Below, piece after piece: positions 52,216 through 60,693 of a stretch of 64,000 nucleotides of DNA. Below the pieces are notes generated by a model, which did no database searches, had not been told where the DNA came from, and saw nothing but the letters and a program-made list of their open reading frames with translations. The stretch spans positions 930,001 through 994,000 of the forward strand of contig NC_007777.1 in the NCBI RefSeq assembly GCF_000013345.1, written 5' to 3'. This DNA comes from Frankia casuarinae (GTDB taxonomy: Bacteria; Actinomycetota; Actinomycetes; Frankiales; Frankiaceae). Both the position numbers and the translations under genes were made by a program. Every line of letters starts with the position of its first letter. The first letter of the stretch is position 1.

Positions 52216-53766
52216 ATGAGCGACGCGCCCGACCTGACGAATCTTGTCGATCTCGCGGCGGCCCGCTTCGGCGGTACGGTCGTGGCCGTCAACGACGAGT
52301 TCTTCGCGTTCGCCGAACGGATGCTGCTGCCCGAACCGCCGATCGTGCGGCCGGGCGTGTTCACCGAACGGGGCCAGTGGACCGACGGTTGGGAGACCCG
52401 TCGGCGGCGGGATCTTCCCGGATCCGACTGGGCCATCATCCGGCTGGGCTCACCCGGCATCGCCCACGCGGTGACCGTGGACACCACCCACTTCACCGGC
52501 AACGCTCCCGGGGCCGTCGAGGTGCACGGCGCCACCCTGCCCGGGTATCCCTCCGCGGCGGAGGTCGCCGAGGAGTCCGTGGCCTGGGTCCCGCTGGTGC
52601 CGCGGACGCCGATCGTGCCGGACGCGGCCAACGTGTTGCCGGTGGCTGACCAGGGCCGGACCCGCATCACCCATCTGCGCCTGACCATCCACCCGGATGG
52701 CGGAGTCGCCCGGCTGCGCGTGCATGGCACGGTGGTGCCGGACCCCCGGATGTTCGACCGGGTGACCTCCGATCTCGCCGCCGCCTACCTGGGCGGTGTC
52801 GTGGTGGCCGCCAGCGACATGCACTACGGTGACCGCCATAACCTGAACGCCTCGGGTGAGGCCCGGGCGATGGGAGAGGGCTGGGAGACCCGCCGGCGCC
52901 GTGGGGACGGCCACGACTGGGCGGTGGTCCGGCTCGCGACGCAGGGCACGATCGTGCGGGCCGAGGTTGACACCCGGCACTTCCGCGGCAACGCGCCCCG
53001 GGCGGTGGCCCTCTGGGCGGCGGACAACCCCGACCTTCTCGACCCCGACGACGTCACCGCGATCACCGAGTGGTACCCGATGCTGCCGCGGACCCGGGTG
53101 CAGCCGAACACCCGTCACCTTTTCGATCTCGAGGTCCCGATCCAGGCCACCCACGTGCGGGTCGACGCGATACCCGACGGCGGGCTGGCGAGGCTGCGGC
53201 TCACCGGCGCTCCGACGCCCGTCGGGCGGGAGGCGCTCGCGATGCGCTGGTTCGACGCGTTGTCCCCGGACGCGGCTCGCGAGGAGCTGCTGGCCTGCTG
53301 CGAGTCCGAGGACTGGGCTGCGGCCGTGGCGGCCCGTCGGCCCTTCGGGACCCTCGCGGCCCTGCTGCCGGCAGCCGAGCAGGAATGGTGGAACCTGCCC
53401 GCATCGGCCTGGCTGGAGGCGTTCACCGCGCATCCCCGGATCGGGGAGCGCCCGGCCCACACGCCCGCCCCGCCCACCACGGCGAGGGCGACCGTGGTGT
53501 CCCTCGACGCCCCCCGACGGGAGCAGGCGGCGATGGACCAGGCGACGGCGGAAGTCAGGGCGGCCTTCGAGCAGGGAAACGCGGCCTACGAGGAGCGCTT
53601 CGGCTACATCTTCCTGGTCCGGGCGGCGGGCCGCGACGCGGAGGAGATGCTCGCTCTGCTGCGGGCACGGCTGGACAACGATCCCGCGGACGAGCTGCGC
53701 ATCGCGGCCGGTCAGCAGGCTGAGATCACGGCCCTGCGCATCAGGCGCCTGATCACCGGCGCCTGA
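52216..53766 (+). CDS. Allantoicase fused to OHCU decarboxylase
   Basis: A 516-residue two-domain protein. Residues 1-335 are allantoicase, with its two repeated modules (each with D-G-W-E-T-R-R-R-R or E-G-W-E-T-R-R-R-R and V-D-T-x-H-F-x-G-N-A-P), which splits allantoate into urea and ureidoglycolate. Residues about 345-516 are 2-oxo-4-hydroxy-4-carboxy-5-ureidoimidazoline (OHCU) decarboxylase, with the catalytic histidine in A-H-P-R-I-G-E and Y-E-E-R-F-G-Y-I-F-L-V-R-A-A-G-R; this step makes S-allantoin. The two activities flank allantoinase in the pathway. AAAGGA precedes ATG 52216. The 247 bp from allB may contain its own promoter. Confidence 0.93.
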   Translation: MSDAPDLTNLVDLAAARFGGTVVAVNDEFFAFAERMLLPEPPIVRPGVFTERGQWTDGWETRRRRDLPGSDWAIIRLGSPGIAHAVTVDTTHFTGNAPGAVEVHGATLPGYPSAAEVAEESVAWVPLVPRTPIVPDAANVLPVADQGRTRITHLRLTIHPDGGVARLRVHGTVVPDPRMFDRVTSDLAAAYLGGVVVAASDMHYGDRHNLNASGEARAMGEGWETRRRRGDGHDWAVVRLATQGTIVRAEVDTRHFRGNAPRAVALWAADNPDLLDPDDVTAITEWYPMLPRTRVQPNTRHLFDLEVPIQATHVRVDAIPDGGLARLRLTGAPTPVGREALAMRWFDALSPDAAREELLACCESEDWAAAVAARRPFGTLAALLPAAEQEWWNLPASAWLEAFTAHPRIGERPAHTPAPPTTARATVVSLDAPRREQAAMDQATAEVRAAFEQGNAAYEERFGYIFLVRAAGRDAEEMLALLRARLDNDPADELRIAAGQQAEITALRIRRLITGA

Positions 53767-53806
53767 TCACCGGCGCCTAGGTCGAACGACCGTGGCACAA
53801 TACTGT

Positions 53807-54112
53807 TCATCTTTGCTGCCAGGCGGTGATGAGTTCGGCTGGGCCGTAGGATGCGGCGAGACCGGTGGCCGCAACTCCGCTGCGGCTGATGGCGACCAAT
53901 GGCAGCGGAAGGTTCGTGAGCGCCGCCCGGTGTTTCCGCAGTGCCGCCAGGTCGTGGTCATCGAACGGTGCGCGTTCCAGCCATGTGACGGAGCCGAGGA
54001 AGTACAGCTCCTTGGCGACCGGTTCCCGGTCGGTGCCGACGACGTCGATCTCGACAGTGTTGGAGCGGTTCCAGTAGGCGCCGACAGCCGGGGGTACCGG
54101 CGTATCCACCAC
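53807..54112 (-). pseudogene. DUF234-type ATPase C-terminal fragment
   Basis: A 101-codon open frame reading V-G-A-Y-W-N-R-S-N-T-V-E-I-D-V-V-G-T-D, then K-E-L-Y-F-L-G-S-V-T-W-L-E ... P-F-D-D-H-D-L-A-A-L. This is the DUF234 C-terminal domain found in archaeal-type AAA ATPases of actinobacteria, including the nuclease-like E-I-D-V-V. The ATPase part (about 350 residues) is absent. It lies between the allantoicase and HIU hydrolase genes on the opposite strand and is a relic. Confidence 0.65.
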
Positions 54113-54213
54113 GGTCGACCAGGAGCGGTGTGGTGCGATGGTCAGCCCGGATGGTGGGATGGTCGAGGCCCGACCCGGGCCGCGGCGACGGAGGACGCGA
54201 CCGAGGAGGCGTG

Positions 54214-54540
54214 GTGAGTCTGTCCACCCATGTCCTGGACACGGCCACGGGGCGGCCAGCCGCCGGGCTGCCGCTCCGGTTGGAACGGGCGGTGCGTACC
54301 CTTGACGGCACGACCACGGGCTGGATCGCGGTCACCGAGGCCGTCACCGACGACGACGGCCGGGTGGCGGATCTGCCGGCGACCATCCCAGGCCCCTGGC
54401 GGCTCGTCTTCGACACCGCGAGCCGCTCGGCGTTCTTTCCCGAGGTGACCATCGCGTTCGTGATCGAGGACCCGGCGGGTCATCATCACGTCCCGCTGCT
54501 GCTCGCTCCGTTCGGTTATTCGACCTATCGGGGGAGCTGA
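54214..54540 (+). CDS. hiuH: 5-hydroxyisourate hydrolase (transthyretin-like)
   Basis: A 108-residue protein with the family's start S-T-H-V-L-D-T-A-T-G-R-P-A-A-G and the terminal tetrapeptide Y-R-G-S, the signature that distinguishes HIU hydrolase from transthyretin. The second histidine-bearing strand (H-H-H-V-P-L-L-L-A-P-F-G-Y) is present. It hydrolyses 5-hydroxyisourate, the uricase product, to OHCU, the substrate of the fusion protein encoded upstream. GTG 54214 is chosen: GAGGAGG lies 5 bp before it. Confidence 0.95.
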   Translation: MSLSTHVLDTATGRPAAGLPLRLERAVRTLDGTTTGWIAVTEAVTDDDGRVADLPATIPGPWRLVFDTASRSAFFPEVTIAFVIEDPAGHHHVPLLLAPFGYSTYRGS

Positions 54541-54559
54541 CCCGCCCTGGATGGCGGGT
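54540..54559. terminator. Hairpin after hiuH
   Basis: ACCCGCC / GGCGGGT with a six-base loop directly after the hiuH stop, between convergent genes. Confidence 0.55.
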
Positions 54560-54563
54560 GTCG

Positions 54564-55943
54564 TCAACCCGCGGCGACCGGTCTGCCGCCGAAGCGGTTG
54601 ACCGTCACCCGGTCGAGACCAGCCGCGGTCAGGCTCGCGTCGTCCAGCAGGCCGGCGTCGAGCGCCCGCAGGACGTGCCCGGCGAGCGCGCGGCCGGTGG
54701 CCGGCTCGTCGGCGACCGCTCCCGGATGCCGGGCGGTGGCGTACGTGGTGGCGTACGCGGTGGCATAGGAGGAAAGCCGGCCCAGCGCCTCGTCGAGCCC
54801 GGCCAGCAGGCAGCCGGCCACCGCCGCGTGCCGGCTCACCAACTGACCCGGATGCAGATCCCAGCCCTGGTAGATGCCCCGGTACCAGGCGCGGCGCACC
54901 AGTTCGGCGTGCCGCCGCCAGGCCCGGTGGACACCTCGGCCCGCCGTGTCCTCGACAGTTGCGGTGCCCTCCGTAGTTGCGGTGCCCTCCGTAGTTGCGG
55001 TGCCCTCCGTAGTTGCGGTGCCCTCCGTCGCGTCCGTCGGGCTCTCGATCGGCAGCAGGTTCGAGGACCCGTCCGCGACCCGGATTCCGGTGCCGGCGGT
55101 GACGAGCTGCATCAGCGTGGTGGCGTACTCCACCGCCGGATGGTCGCTGGCCTGGTGCGCGGCGGTGATGCCGAGAGCCGCCGAGTAGTCGTAGGTGCCG
55201 ACGTGCAGCCCGACGAGGCGTCCAGGGCCCAGTGCAAGACCGGTCTCGACCAGCGCCGGCAGGGCGAGAACCGCGGCCGGGGTCTCCACCTGCACCTCGA
55301 AGGGCACCGGGGCGATGTCGAGGCGTTGCTCTAGTTCGGCGAGCAGATCGGCGAAGACCGCGACCTGCGCGGCGGCGCTCACCTTGGGCAGGGTCAGCAC
55401 CAACCCGGCGGGTGGGCCGTCGTCGCCGGCCAGCGCCGTGAGGAAGAGGTCCAGGCTGCGCAGTCCCCGGTCCCGGAGGGCCGGGTCCAGCGACTTCATC
55501 CGCAGGCCGTAGGACGCGGGCAGGGCGTCCGCCGCCGCGGCGGCGCGCAGGGCGACGGCCGCCGCGACGGCGTCGGCGTCCTCGGTGTCGTCCATCCGGA
55601 CGCCGTAGCCGTCCTCCAGGTCGATCCGCAGATCCTGCACCGGTTCAACGGTCAGCGCGTGCAGCACGTGTGCGTGGACCGGCTCGGCGATGACCGGGTC
55701 CGGGTCGCCCCCGGTGGCGGCGGCGAGCCTGGCCGGGTCGGTGCCGCGGGCGGCCAGGAGCTCCCGGGCTGCCTCCCCCCAGGCCAGCACGATGTCCGGG
55801 CGCATCCGGTCGGCGGGCAGGTAGCAGGTGTGCACCGGCTGGCGGGTTCCCGGATCACCGGGATGACGAGCGATGACCGCCGTATCGATCGGTGCGAGCG
55901 CGGCGGTCAGACGGGCGACGACATCGGTCGGCAACGTCGGCAT
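54564..55943 (-). CDS. DUF6986 (HpcH/HpaI aldolase / citrate lyase-like) protein
   Basis: A 459-residue protein with a TIM-barrel fold of the citrate lyase beta/aldolase type. Its motifs include D-L-R-I-D-L-E-D-G-Y-G (about 108-118), L-T-L-P-K-V, F-E-V-Q-V-E-T-P (the metal-binding glutamate), and L-H-V-G-T-Y-D-Y-S-A-A-L-G. The enzyme reaction is not established. Its position beside HIU hydrolase suggests a role in handling the C2 or C4 end products of ureide breakdown (inference). An insertion of four identical T-E-G-T-A-T units near residue 305-330 comes from an 18-bp tandem repeat. Confidence 0.78.
   Translation of the reverse strand: MPTLPTDVVARLTAALAPIDTAVIARHPGDPGTRQPVHTCYLPADRMRPDIVLAWGEAARELLAARGTDPARLAAATGGDPDPVIAEPVHAHVLHALTVEPVQDLRIDLEDGYGVRMDDTEDADAVAAAVALRAAAAADALPASYGLRMKSLDPALRDRGLRSLDLFLTALAGDDGPPAGLVLTLPKVSAAAQVAVFADLLAELEQRLDIAPVPFEVQVETPAAVLALPALVETGLALGPGRLVGLHVGTYDYSAALGITAAHQASDHPAVEYATTLMQLVTAGTGIRVADGSSNLLPIESPTDATEGTATTEGTATTEGTATTEGTATVEDTAGRGVHRAWRRHAELVRRAWYRGIYQGWDLHPGQLVSRHAAVAGCLLAGLDEALGRLSSYATAYATTYATARHPGAVADEPATGRALAGHVLRALDAGLLDDASLTAAGLDRVTVNRFGGRPVAAG
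54957..55028. repeat. 18-bp tandem repeat in DUF6986 gene, 4 units
   Basis: Unit AGTTGCGGTGCCCTCCGT, four perfect copies, coding on the minus strand for T-E-G-T-A-T. Confidence 0.9.
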
Positions 55944-56293
55944 GCCCCCAGTGTCGGCCTCACGTACACCGCCGGATACCTCCCCCGGCGGGATGCCCCT
56001 GTCCGCTTCTACAGCTGCACGCCCACGCGGACGGCGAAGGCGCGCAGTTCATCCGGCCCGCGGCCGCCCTGGTCCTGGACCGGTCGAGGCCGCCGCCGGT
56101 GCGATGCGCACCGATCGGGGGGGTCGATACGCGGCACCGGCGGCGGCTGCTGGGGGGTGACGTCCCGGCGGGTGTCGCCGGAACGCCATCGCCGGGGCCG
56201 AACGGGTGACGTCGCCAACCGACCCGGACTGGCCCATTGCTTTGTATCAAACACCTCGCGGAGGTATCCCACCAGGGTCGGTCCCGTCGGCGT
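55944..56293. other. Gap between two leftward genes
   Basis: 350 bp. A minus-strand frame (56009-56272, 87 codons) starts M-G-Y-L-R-E-V-F-D-T-K-Q but turns into Arg/Pro low complexity; I do not accept it as a gene. TTTGTATC around 56240 is locally AT-rich and may be a promoter for the DUF6986 gene. Confidence 0.4.
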
Positions 56294-57844
56294 TCACCGG
56301 GCCCCGGCCGCCCTGGCTCCCGTCGTACCCGCGGCCCGCCCGGCGCCGGGAGCGGTTCCGGCATCAGCGATGCCGGCATCGTCAAAGGCTGCCTGCATGC
56401 CGGCGGCGAGCTCGCGGTGGCGGGCGAGCATCGCCGACAGGTCGGGATGCACCGGATGGCCGTCCAGGACGACCGCGCGACCCGCGACCACCGTGTGGCG
56501 GGCCGCGACCGGGCCGCAGCGCAGCCACGCCTCGACGGGATCGGACAGCGCCCCGGCGAAGCCGACCCCGTCGAGGGGCCATGCCACCAGATCGCCCACC
56601 GCCCCGACGGACAGCTCGCCGATCTTCCCGGCCCGGCCGAGGCAGCCGGCCCCGCCCCGACTGGCGATCTCCAGCGCGTCCCGGGCCGACATCGCCGCGG
56701 CGCCGTGCCGCAGCCGCCCGAGCAGCATCGCCGTGCGGGCCTCCAGCCACAGCGACGCCGAGTCCGCCGACGCCGAGCCGTCACAGCCCAGTCCCACCGG
56801 TACCCCCGCCGCACGCAGCTCCGCGACCGGGGCGAGCCCACCGCCGAGGATCATGTTGCTGCTCGGGCAGTGCGCGACCCCGGTGCCCCAGGCGCCCAGC
56901 CGGGCCACCTCGGCGGGGTTCGGGCGGATGCAGTGCGCCACCCAGGCCCGGTCGCCGCCCCAGCCGACCTCGGCGAACTGGTCGATGGGACGCCGGCCGA
57001 ACCGCGCGAGGCAGTACTCGTCCTCCTCGGGGTCCTCGGCGAGATGCGTGTGCAGCCGCACGTCGAGCGACTCGGCGAGCTCCGCCGTGGCCCGCATCAG
57101 CTCCGGGCTGACCGAGAACGGTGAGCAGGGCGCCAGGGCGATCCGCACCATGGCGCCCGGCGAGGGGTCGTGATGGCGGGCCACCAGCCGGGCCGACTCG
57201 GCGAGGATCTCGTCGTCGTCCTGCACCACCGAGTCGGGCGGCAGTCCGCCGTCCTTCACCGACAGCGACATCGATCCGCGGCTGGGATGGAAGCGCATGC
57301 CCAGCGCCGTCGCCGCGGCGATCTCGGCGGAGACGAGGTCTCCGCCCCCGCGCGGATGCACATACAGGTGGTCCGTGGTCGTCGTGCAACCGCCGAGGGC
57401 GAGCTCGGTGAGCCCGACGTAGGCGGAGACGTGCACGGCCTCCTCGTCCAGCCGGGACCACAGCGGGTACAGGGTCGACAGCCAGGTGAACAGCGTGCCG
57501 TTCAGGGCCGGAGCGAACGCGCGGGTGAGGTTCTGGTACATGTGGTGATGCGTGTTCACCAGGCCGGGAGTGATCAGGCAGCCGTCCGCCCGCAACGTGC
57601 GCACGGCGGGAGGCGGTGGCTCGTCGGGACCGCCGAGGGCGCTGACCAGGCCGTTCGTCACTGCGATCCACCCGCCGCGGATCTCCCGGCGGTCGGCGTC
57701 CACCGTCGCGACCAGTTCGGCGCCGACGACGACCAGGTCGGCGGGAACGGGAACGGCGACGGGACGGGAGACGGCGGGCGTGGCGGACGTGGGCATGGCG
57801 GGCATGGCGGACGTCAGCGTGGGGGCCTTCTGCGGATCGGCCAT
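56294..57844 (-). CDS. 8-oxoguanine deaminase-type amidohydrolase
   Basis: A 516-residue metal-dependent deaminase. The first metal motif is N-T-H-H-H-M-Y-Q-N-L-T-R (about 104-115), then T-H-L-A-E-D, V-A-H-C-I-R, and the final ligand in G-L-G-C-D-G-S-A-S-A-D. The Q-N-L-T-R-A and C-T-T-T-T-D-H motifs match bacterial 8-oxoguanine deaminases and related aminohydrolases. It would turn 8-oxoguanine, or a related base, into urate and ammonia, joining the urate pathway here. ATG 57844 is chosen from homology. N- and C-terminal low-complexity tails are present. Confidence 0.85.
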   Translation of the reverse strand: MADPQKAPTLTSAMPAMPTSATPAVSRPVAVPVPADLVVVGAELVATVDADRREIRGGWIAVTNGLVSALGGPDEPPPPAVRTLRADGCLITPGLVNTHHHMYQNLTRAFAPALNGTLFTWLSTLYPLWSRLDEEAVHVSAYVGLTELALGGCTTTTDHLYVHPRGGGDLVSAEIAAATALGMRFHPSRGSMSLSVKDGGLPPDSVVQDDDEILAESARLVARHHDPSPGAMVRIALAPCSPFSVSPELMRATAELAESLDVRLHTHLAEDPEEDEYCLARFGRRPIDQFAEVGWGGDRAWVAHCIRPNPAEVARLGAWGTGVAHCPSSNMILGGGLAPVAELRAAGVPVGLGCDGSASADSASLWLEARTAMLLGRLRHGAAAMSARDALEIASRGGAGCLGRAGKIGELSVGAVGDLVAWPLDGVGFAGALSDPVEAWLRCGPVAARHTVVAGRAVVLDGHPVHPDLSAMLARHRELAAGMQAAFDDAGIADAGTAPGAGRAAGTTGARAAGAR

Positions 57845-57981
57845 GGCCGCTGATTCTGCGGCCGGCACGTTACGGTCGGGTGAAGCGTCCGTGCCCGGGA
57901 GGTCGTGGCGTGCCAGGTGACGTGAGCAGGTGTGCGGGGTCGGCTGGCGGGCCGGTCGGCGTGACGGTCGGCGTGACGGTC

Positions 57982-58860
57982 GTGGCCACCCCACCAGTCA
58001 TCATGATCGACGATTCGGGTGATCCCCGGGTCGACGACTACATCTCGTTGACCGACGTCGCGCTGCGCCGTCGGCGGGAGCCGGCCGACGGGCTGTTCAT
58101 CGCCGAGGGTGAACGAGTGATAACCAGGGCGCTGCGGGCCGGCTACCGGCCGCGCTCGGTCCTGGTCTCGCCGGCGCGCCTGGCGGCCGTGCCCGCGGAC
58201 CTCGGCGTTGACGTCCCGGTGTACGTCGCGGGACCCGACGTGCTCGCGGCGATCACCGGCTTCGAGGTGCATCGGGGGGCGCTTGCGGCGATGGGCCGCC
58301 AGCCGCCCCGCGCCGCCGCCGACCTCCTGGTCGATGCCCGGCGGGTACTGGTGTGTGAGGACATCGTGAGCCACACCAACCTGGGGGCGATTTTCCGTTC
58401 GGCCGCGGGACTCGGGATGGACGCGGTGCTCCTGAGCCCGCGCTGCGCCGATCCGCTCTACCGGCGTTCCGTGCGGGTGTCGATGGGGGAGGTGTTCGCC
58501 GTCCCCTACGCCCGGCTCGAACCCTGGCCGGAGGCCCTTGGTCTGCTGCGGGATGCCGGGTTCACGCTGCTGGCGCTGACTCCGGCGGCGGACGCCGAGG
58601 ATCTTGGCTCCTTCGCGGCCGGACTCACCCCCCGCGCCGCGCCCGCGCTTGCACCTGCGCCCGCACCTGCGCCCGCACCTGCGCCGGTGCCGGCGGCGGC
58701 CCGGGTCGCGCTGCTGCTGGGCACGGAGGGCGCCGGGCTGTCGGCGGCGGCACAGGCCGCGGCGACGGCCCGGGTCCGGATTCCGATGGCGCACGGGGTC
58801 GACTCGCTGAACGTCGCGGCGACCGCCGCCATCGCCTGCTACCTGCTGGGCCGCCGTTGA
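57982..58860 (+). CDS. TrmH/SpoU family RNA 2'-O-methyltransferase
   Basis: A 292-residue SPOUT methyltransferase. An N-terminal RNA-binding part with F-I-A-E-G-E-R-V-I-T-R-A-L is followed by motif 1, E-D-I-V-S-H-T-N-L-G-A-I-F-R-S-A (about 123-138), motif 2, L-L-L-G-T-E-G-A-G-L, and motif 3, I-P-M-A-H-G-V-D-S-L-N-V-A-A-T-A-A-I. Residues close to motif 2 are separated by an Ala/Pro repeat linker from a 12-bp tandem repeat. The start is uncertain among GTG 57961, 57973 and 57982 and ATG 58003; 57982 is used. The target RNA is unknown. Confidence 0.88.
   Translation: MATPPVIMIDDSGDPRVDDYISLTDVALRRRREPADGLFIAEGERVITRALRAGYRPRSVLVSPARLAAVPADLGVDVPVYVAGPDVLAAITGFEVHRGALAAMGRQPPRAAADLLVDARRVLVCEDIVSHTNLGAIFRSAAGLGMDAVLLSPRCADPLYRRSVRVSMGEVFAVPYARLEPWPEALGLLRDAGFTLLALTPAADAEDLGSFAAGLTPRAAPALAPAPAPAPAPAPVPAAARVALLLGTEGAGLSAAAQAAATARVRIPMAHGVDSLNVAATAAIACYLLGRR
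58651..58686 (+). repeat. 12-bp tandem repeat in TrmH-type gene, 3 units
   Basis: Unit GCACCTGCGCCC, three copies, encoding A-P-A-P in a linker of the methyltransferase. Confidence 0.8.
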
Positions 58861-58870
58861 GCCGCCGGGT

Positions 58871-59383
58871 TCAGGATGCGAGCCAGCGGCAGCCGGGCAA
58901 CGGCAGGTTCCGCAGCACCCAGAAGGCGATGATCAGTATCGGAACGGCGGGAAGCAGGCGGGCCGGTACCCGGGGCAACGGGTGGCGCCAGCCGGCCGCC
59001 CGCGCCACCGCCACGATCCAGCCGAACACCAGCATCGGGGCGGCGATGACGAAGTAGACGTTGTAGTCGGCCGCGGCCGCGAGGTGTCCGTGCAGGAGCT
59101 GGTGCAGGCCGCGGAGGGTGCCGCAACCAGGGCAGTCCAGGGACGTGGCCCACCGGAACGGGCACATAGGGTAGTGGCCCGGCTGGGCGGGGTCGACGAG
59201 GTACACCCGGCCGCAGACGCCGACGGCGGCTACACCGAGCACGGCGAAACCCGCCAACCGGGCCCGCGGTGACCAGACCCGGCCCGCGCCGATAATCGTC
59301 CCCGGGGTGCCCGGGGTGCCCGGGGTGCCCGGGGTGCCCGGGGTGCCCGGGGTGCCCGGGGTGCCCGGGGTGCGCAGAGCCAT
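58871..59383 (-). CDS. DUF2752 membrane protein
   Basis: A 170-residue protein with the DUF2752 signature C-P-F-R-W-A-T-S-L-D-C-P-G-C-G-T-L-R near the middle and three hydrophobic segments (about 45-65, 110-130 and 145-165). The function of the family is unknown. The N-terminal part is a (G-T-P)n repeat from a 9-bp tandem repeat, so the start is unclear: ATG 59383 is used; the frame remains open to 59563, which would overlap the divergent ureohydrolase gene. Confidence 0.78.
   Translation of the reverse strand: MALRTPGTPGTPGTPGTPGTPGTPGTPGTIIGAGRVWSPRARLAGFAVLGVAAVGVCGRVYLVDPAQPGHYPMCPFRWATSLDCPGCGTLRGLHQLLHGHLAAAADYNVYFVIAAPMLVFGWIVAVARAAGWRHPLPRVPARLLPAVPILIIAFWVLRNLPLPGCRWLAS
59304..59375. 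repeat. 9-bp tandem repeat, 8 units
   Basis: Unit GGGGTGCCC repeated eight times (last copy with one change), in the 5' end of the DUF2752 gene. Copy number is likely to vary between strains. Confidence 0.9.
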
Positions 59384-59553
59384 GGCCGCGCCGGTCGGTT
59401 CCGACGCCGTGGGTGCCGGGTGGTCTGGGTGCGGTGCCGCGACCTCCACCGGAGAAGCGTAACCGGGGCGCGGACCAGTGGGTGGCGGACCGGGGGTGGC
59501 GGACCGGGGGTGGCGGACCGTGGGACAGTGGAAGGGCCCGATCGGAGGGACGG

Positions 59554-60576
59554 ATGACGGCACGAAACGGCGATCGTGAGCCGGGTCCGGACGCGCCCGG
59601 CTACGCGGGGCTCGCGACCTTCTGCGGACTGCCCTGGCTGCCCGGGACGGAGGCGCTGGCGGCCCGCCGGCCCGACGTTGCCGTCGTCGGTGCTCCGTTC
59701 GACATCTCGACGACCCACCGTCCCGGCGCCCGGTTCGGCCCTCGGGCGATGCGGGCCAACGCCTACAACCCCGGCACCTACCATCTCGACCTCGGTATCG
59801 AGATCTTCGACTGGCTCGACGTCGTTGACGCTGGCGACGCGCACTGTCCGCATGGGCTCACCGAGGCGTCCCATCGCAACATCCGGGCCAAGGTCGCGCG
59901 GATCGCCGGGCTCGGCACGATCCCGCTCGTCATCGGTGGCGACCATTCGATCACCTGGCCGGCCGCAACCGGCGTGGCCGACGCCGTGGGCTGGGGTGAA
60001 CTCGGTCTGCTGCACTTCGACGCGCATGCCGACACCGCGGACGTCATCGACGGCAACCTCGCCTCGCACGGCACTCCGATGCGACGGCTCATCGAGTCCG
60101 GTGCCGTGCGTGGACGCAACTTTGTCCAGGTGGGGCTGCGCGGCTACTGGCCGCCGCCGGACGTTTTCGCCTGGATGCGCGAGCAGGAGATGACCTGGCA
60201 TCTCATGCACGAGATCTGGGAGCGGGGCAGCCGTGACGTCGTCGTGGACGCGATCGCGCAGGCCACGGACGGGTGCCGGGCCATGTACCTGTCGGTCGAC
60301 ATCGACGTCCTGGATCCGGGGTTCGCGCCGGGCACCGGCACCCCGGAACCCGGGGGGATGACCCCGGCCGACCTGCTGCGGGCGGTCCGTCAGATCGCGC
60401 TCGACACGCCGCTTGTGGCCGCCGACATCGTCGAAGTCTCCCCGCCGTACGACCACGCGGAAACGACGGTCAACAGCGCCCATCGCGTCGCCATGGAGGT
60501 CTTCGCGGGACTTGCCTACCGCAGGCGGGAAGCCGCCGGTGGCGTTCCGGACCTGCCCGGGTCGGCCCCGGCCTGA
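59554..60576 (+). CDS. Agmatinase-family ureohydrolase
   Basis: A 340-residue arginase/agmatinase-fold enzyme. The binuclear manganese site is complete: G-G-D-H-S-I, H-F-D-A-H-A-D-T, and S-V-D-I-D-V-L-D-P-G-F-A-P-G-T-G-T-P-E-P-G-G. It would release urea from agmatine, a guanidino acid or guanidine itself; the substrate is not determined by these motifs. The position in a cluster ending in urease suggests that the urea is used as nitrogen source. GGAGGGA precedes ATG 59554. Confidence 0.88.
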   Translation: MTARNGDREPGPDAPGYAGLATFCGLPWLPGTEALAARRPDVAVVGAPFDISTTHRPGARFGPRAMRANAYNPGTYHLDLGIEIFDWLDVVDAGDAHCPHGLTEASHRNIRAKVARIAGLGTIPLVIGGDHSITWPAATGVADAVGWGELGLLHFDAHADTADVIDGNLASHGTPMRRLIESGAVRGRNFVQVGLRGYWPPPDVFAWMREQEMTWHLMHEIWERGSRDVVVDAIAQATDGCRAMYLSVDIDVLDPGFAPGTGTPEPGGMTPADLLRAVRQIALDTPLVAADIVEVSPPYDHAETTVNSAHRVAMEVFAGLAYRRREAAGGVPDLPGSAPA

Positions 60577-60645
60577 GCCGCCCTCCGTGGTAACCGTCCG
60601 TGGCAACCGGGAGTCGGTTGGACCGTCGACCGAACCATCGGCGTT

Positions 60646-60681
60646 TCGTATTCCCGCGAGTGCTTCGTATTCCCGCGAGTA
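60646..60681. repeat. 17-bp direct repeat after ureohydrolase gene
   Basis: TTCGTATTCCCGCGAGT occurs twice with one intervening base or so, between the converging ureohydrolase and DUF5709 genes. Confidence 0.7.
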
Positions 60682-60693
60682 CGCAGAGCGCCC

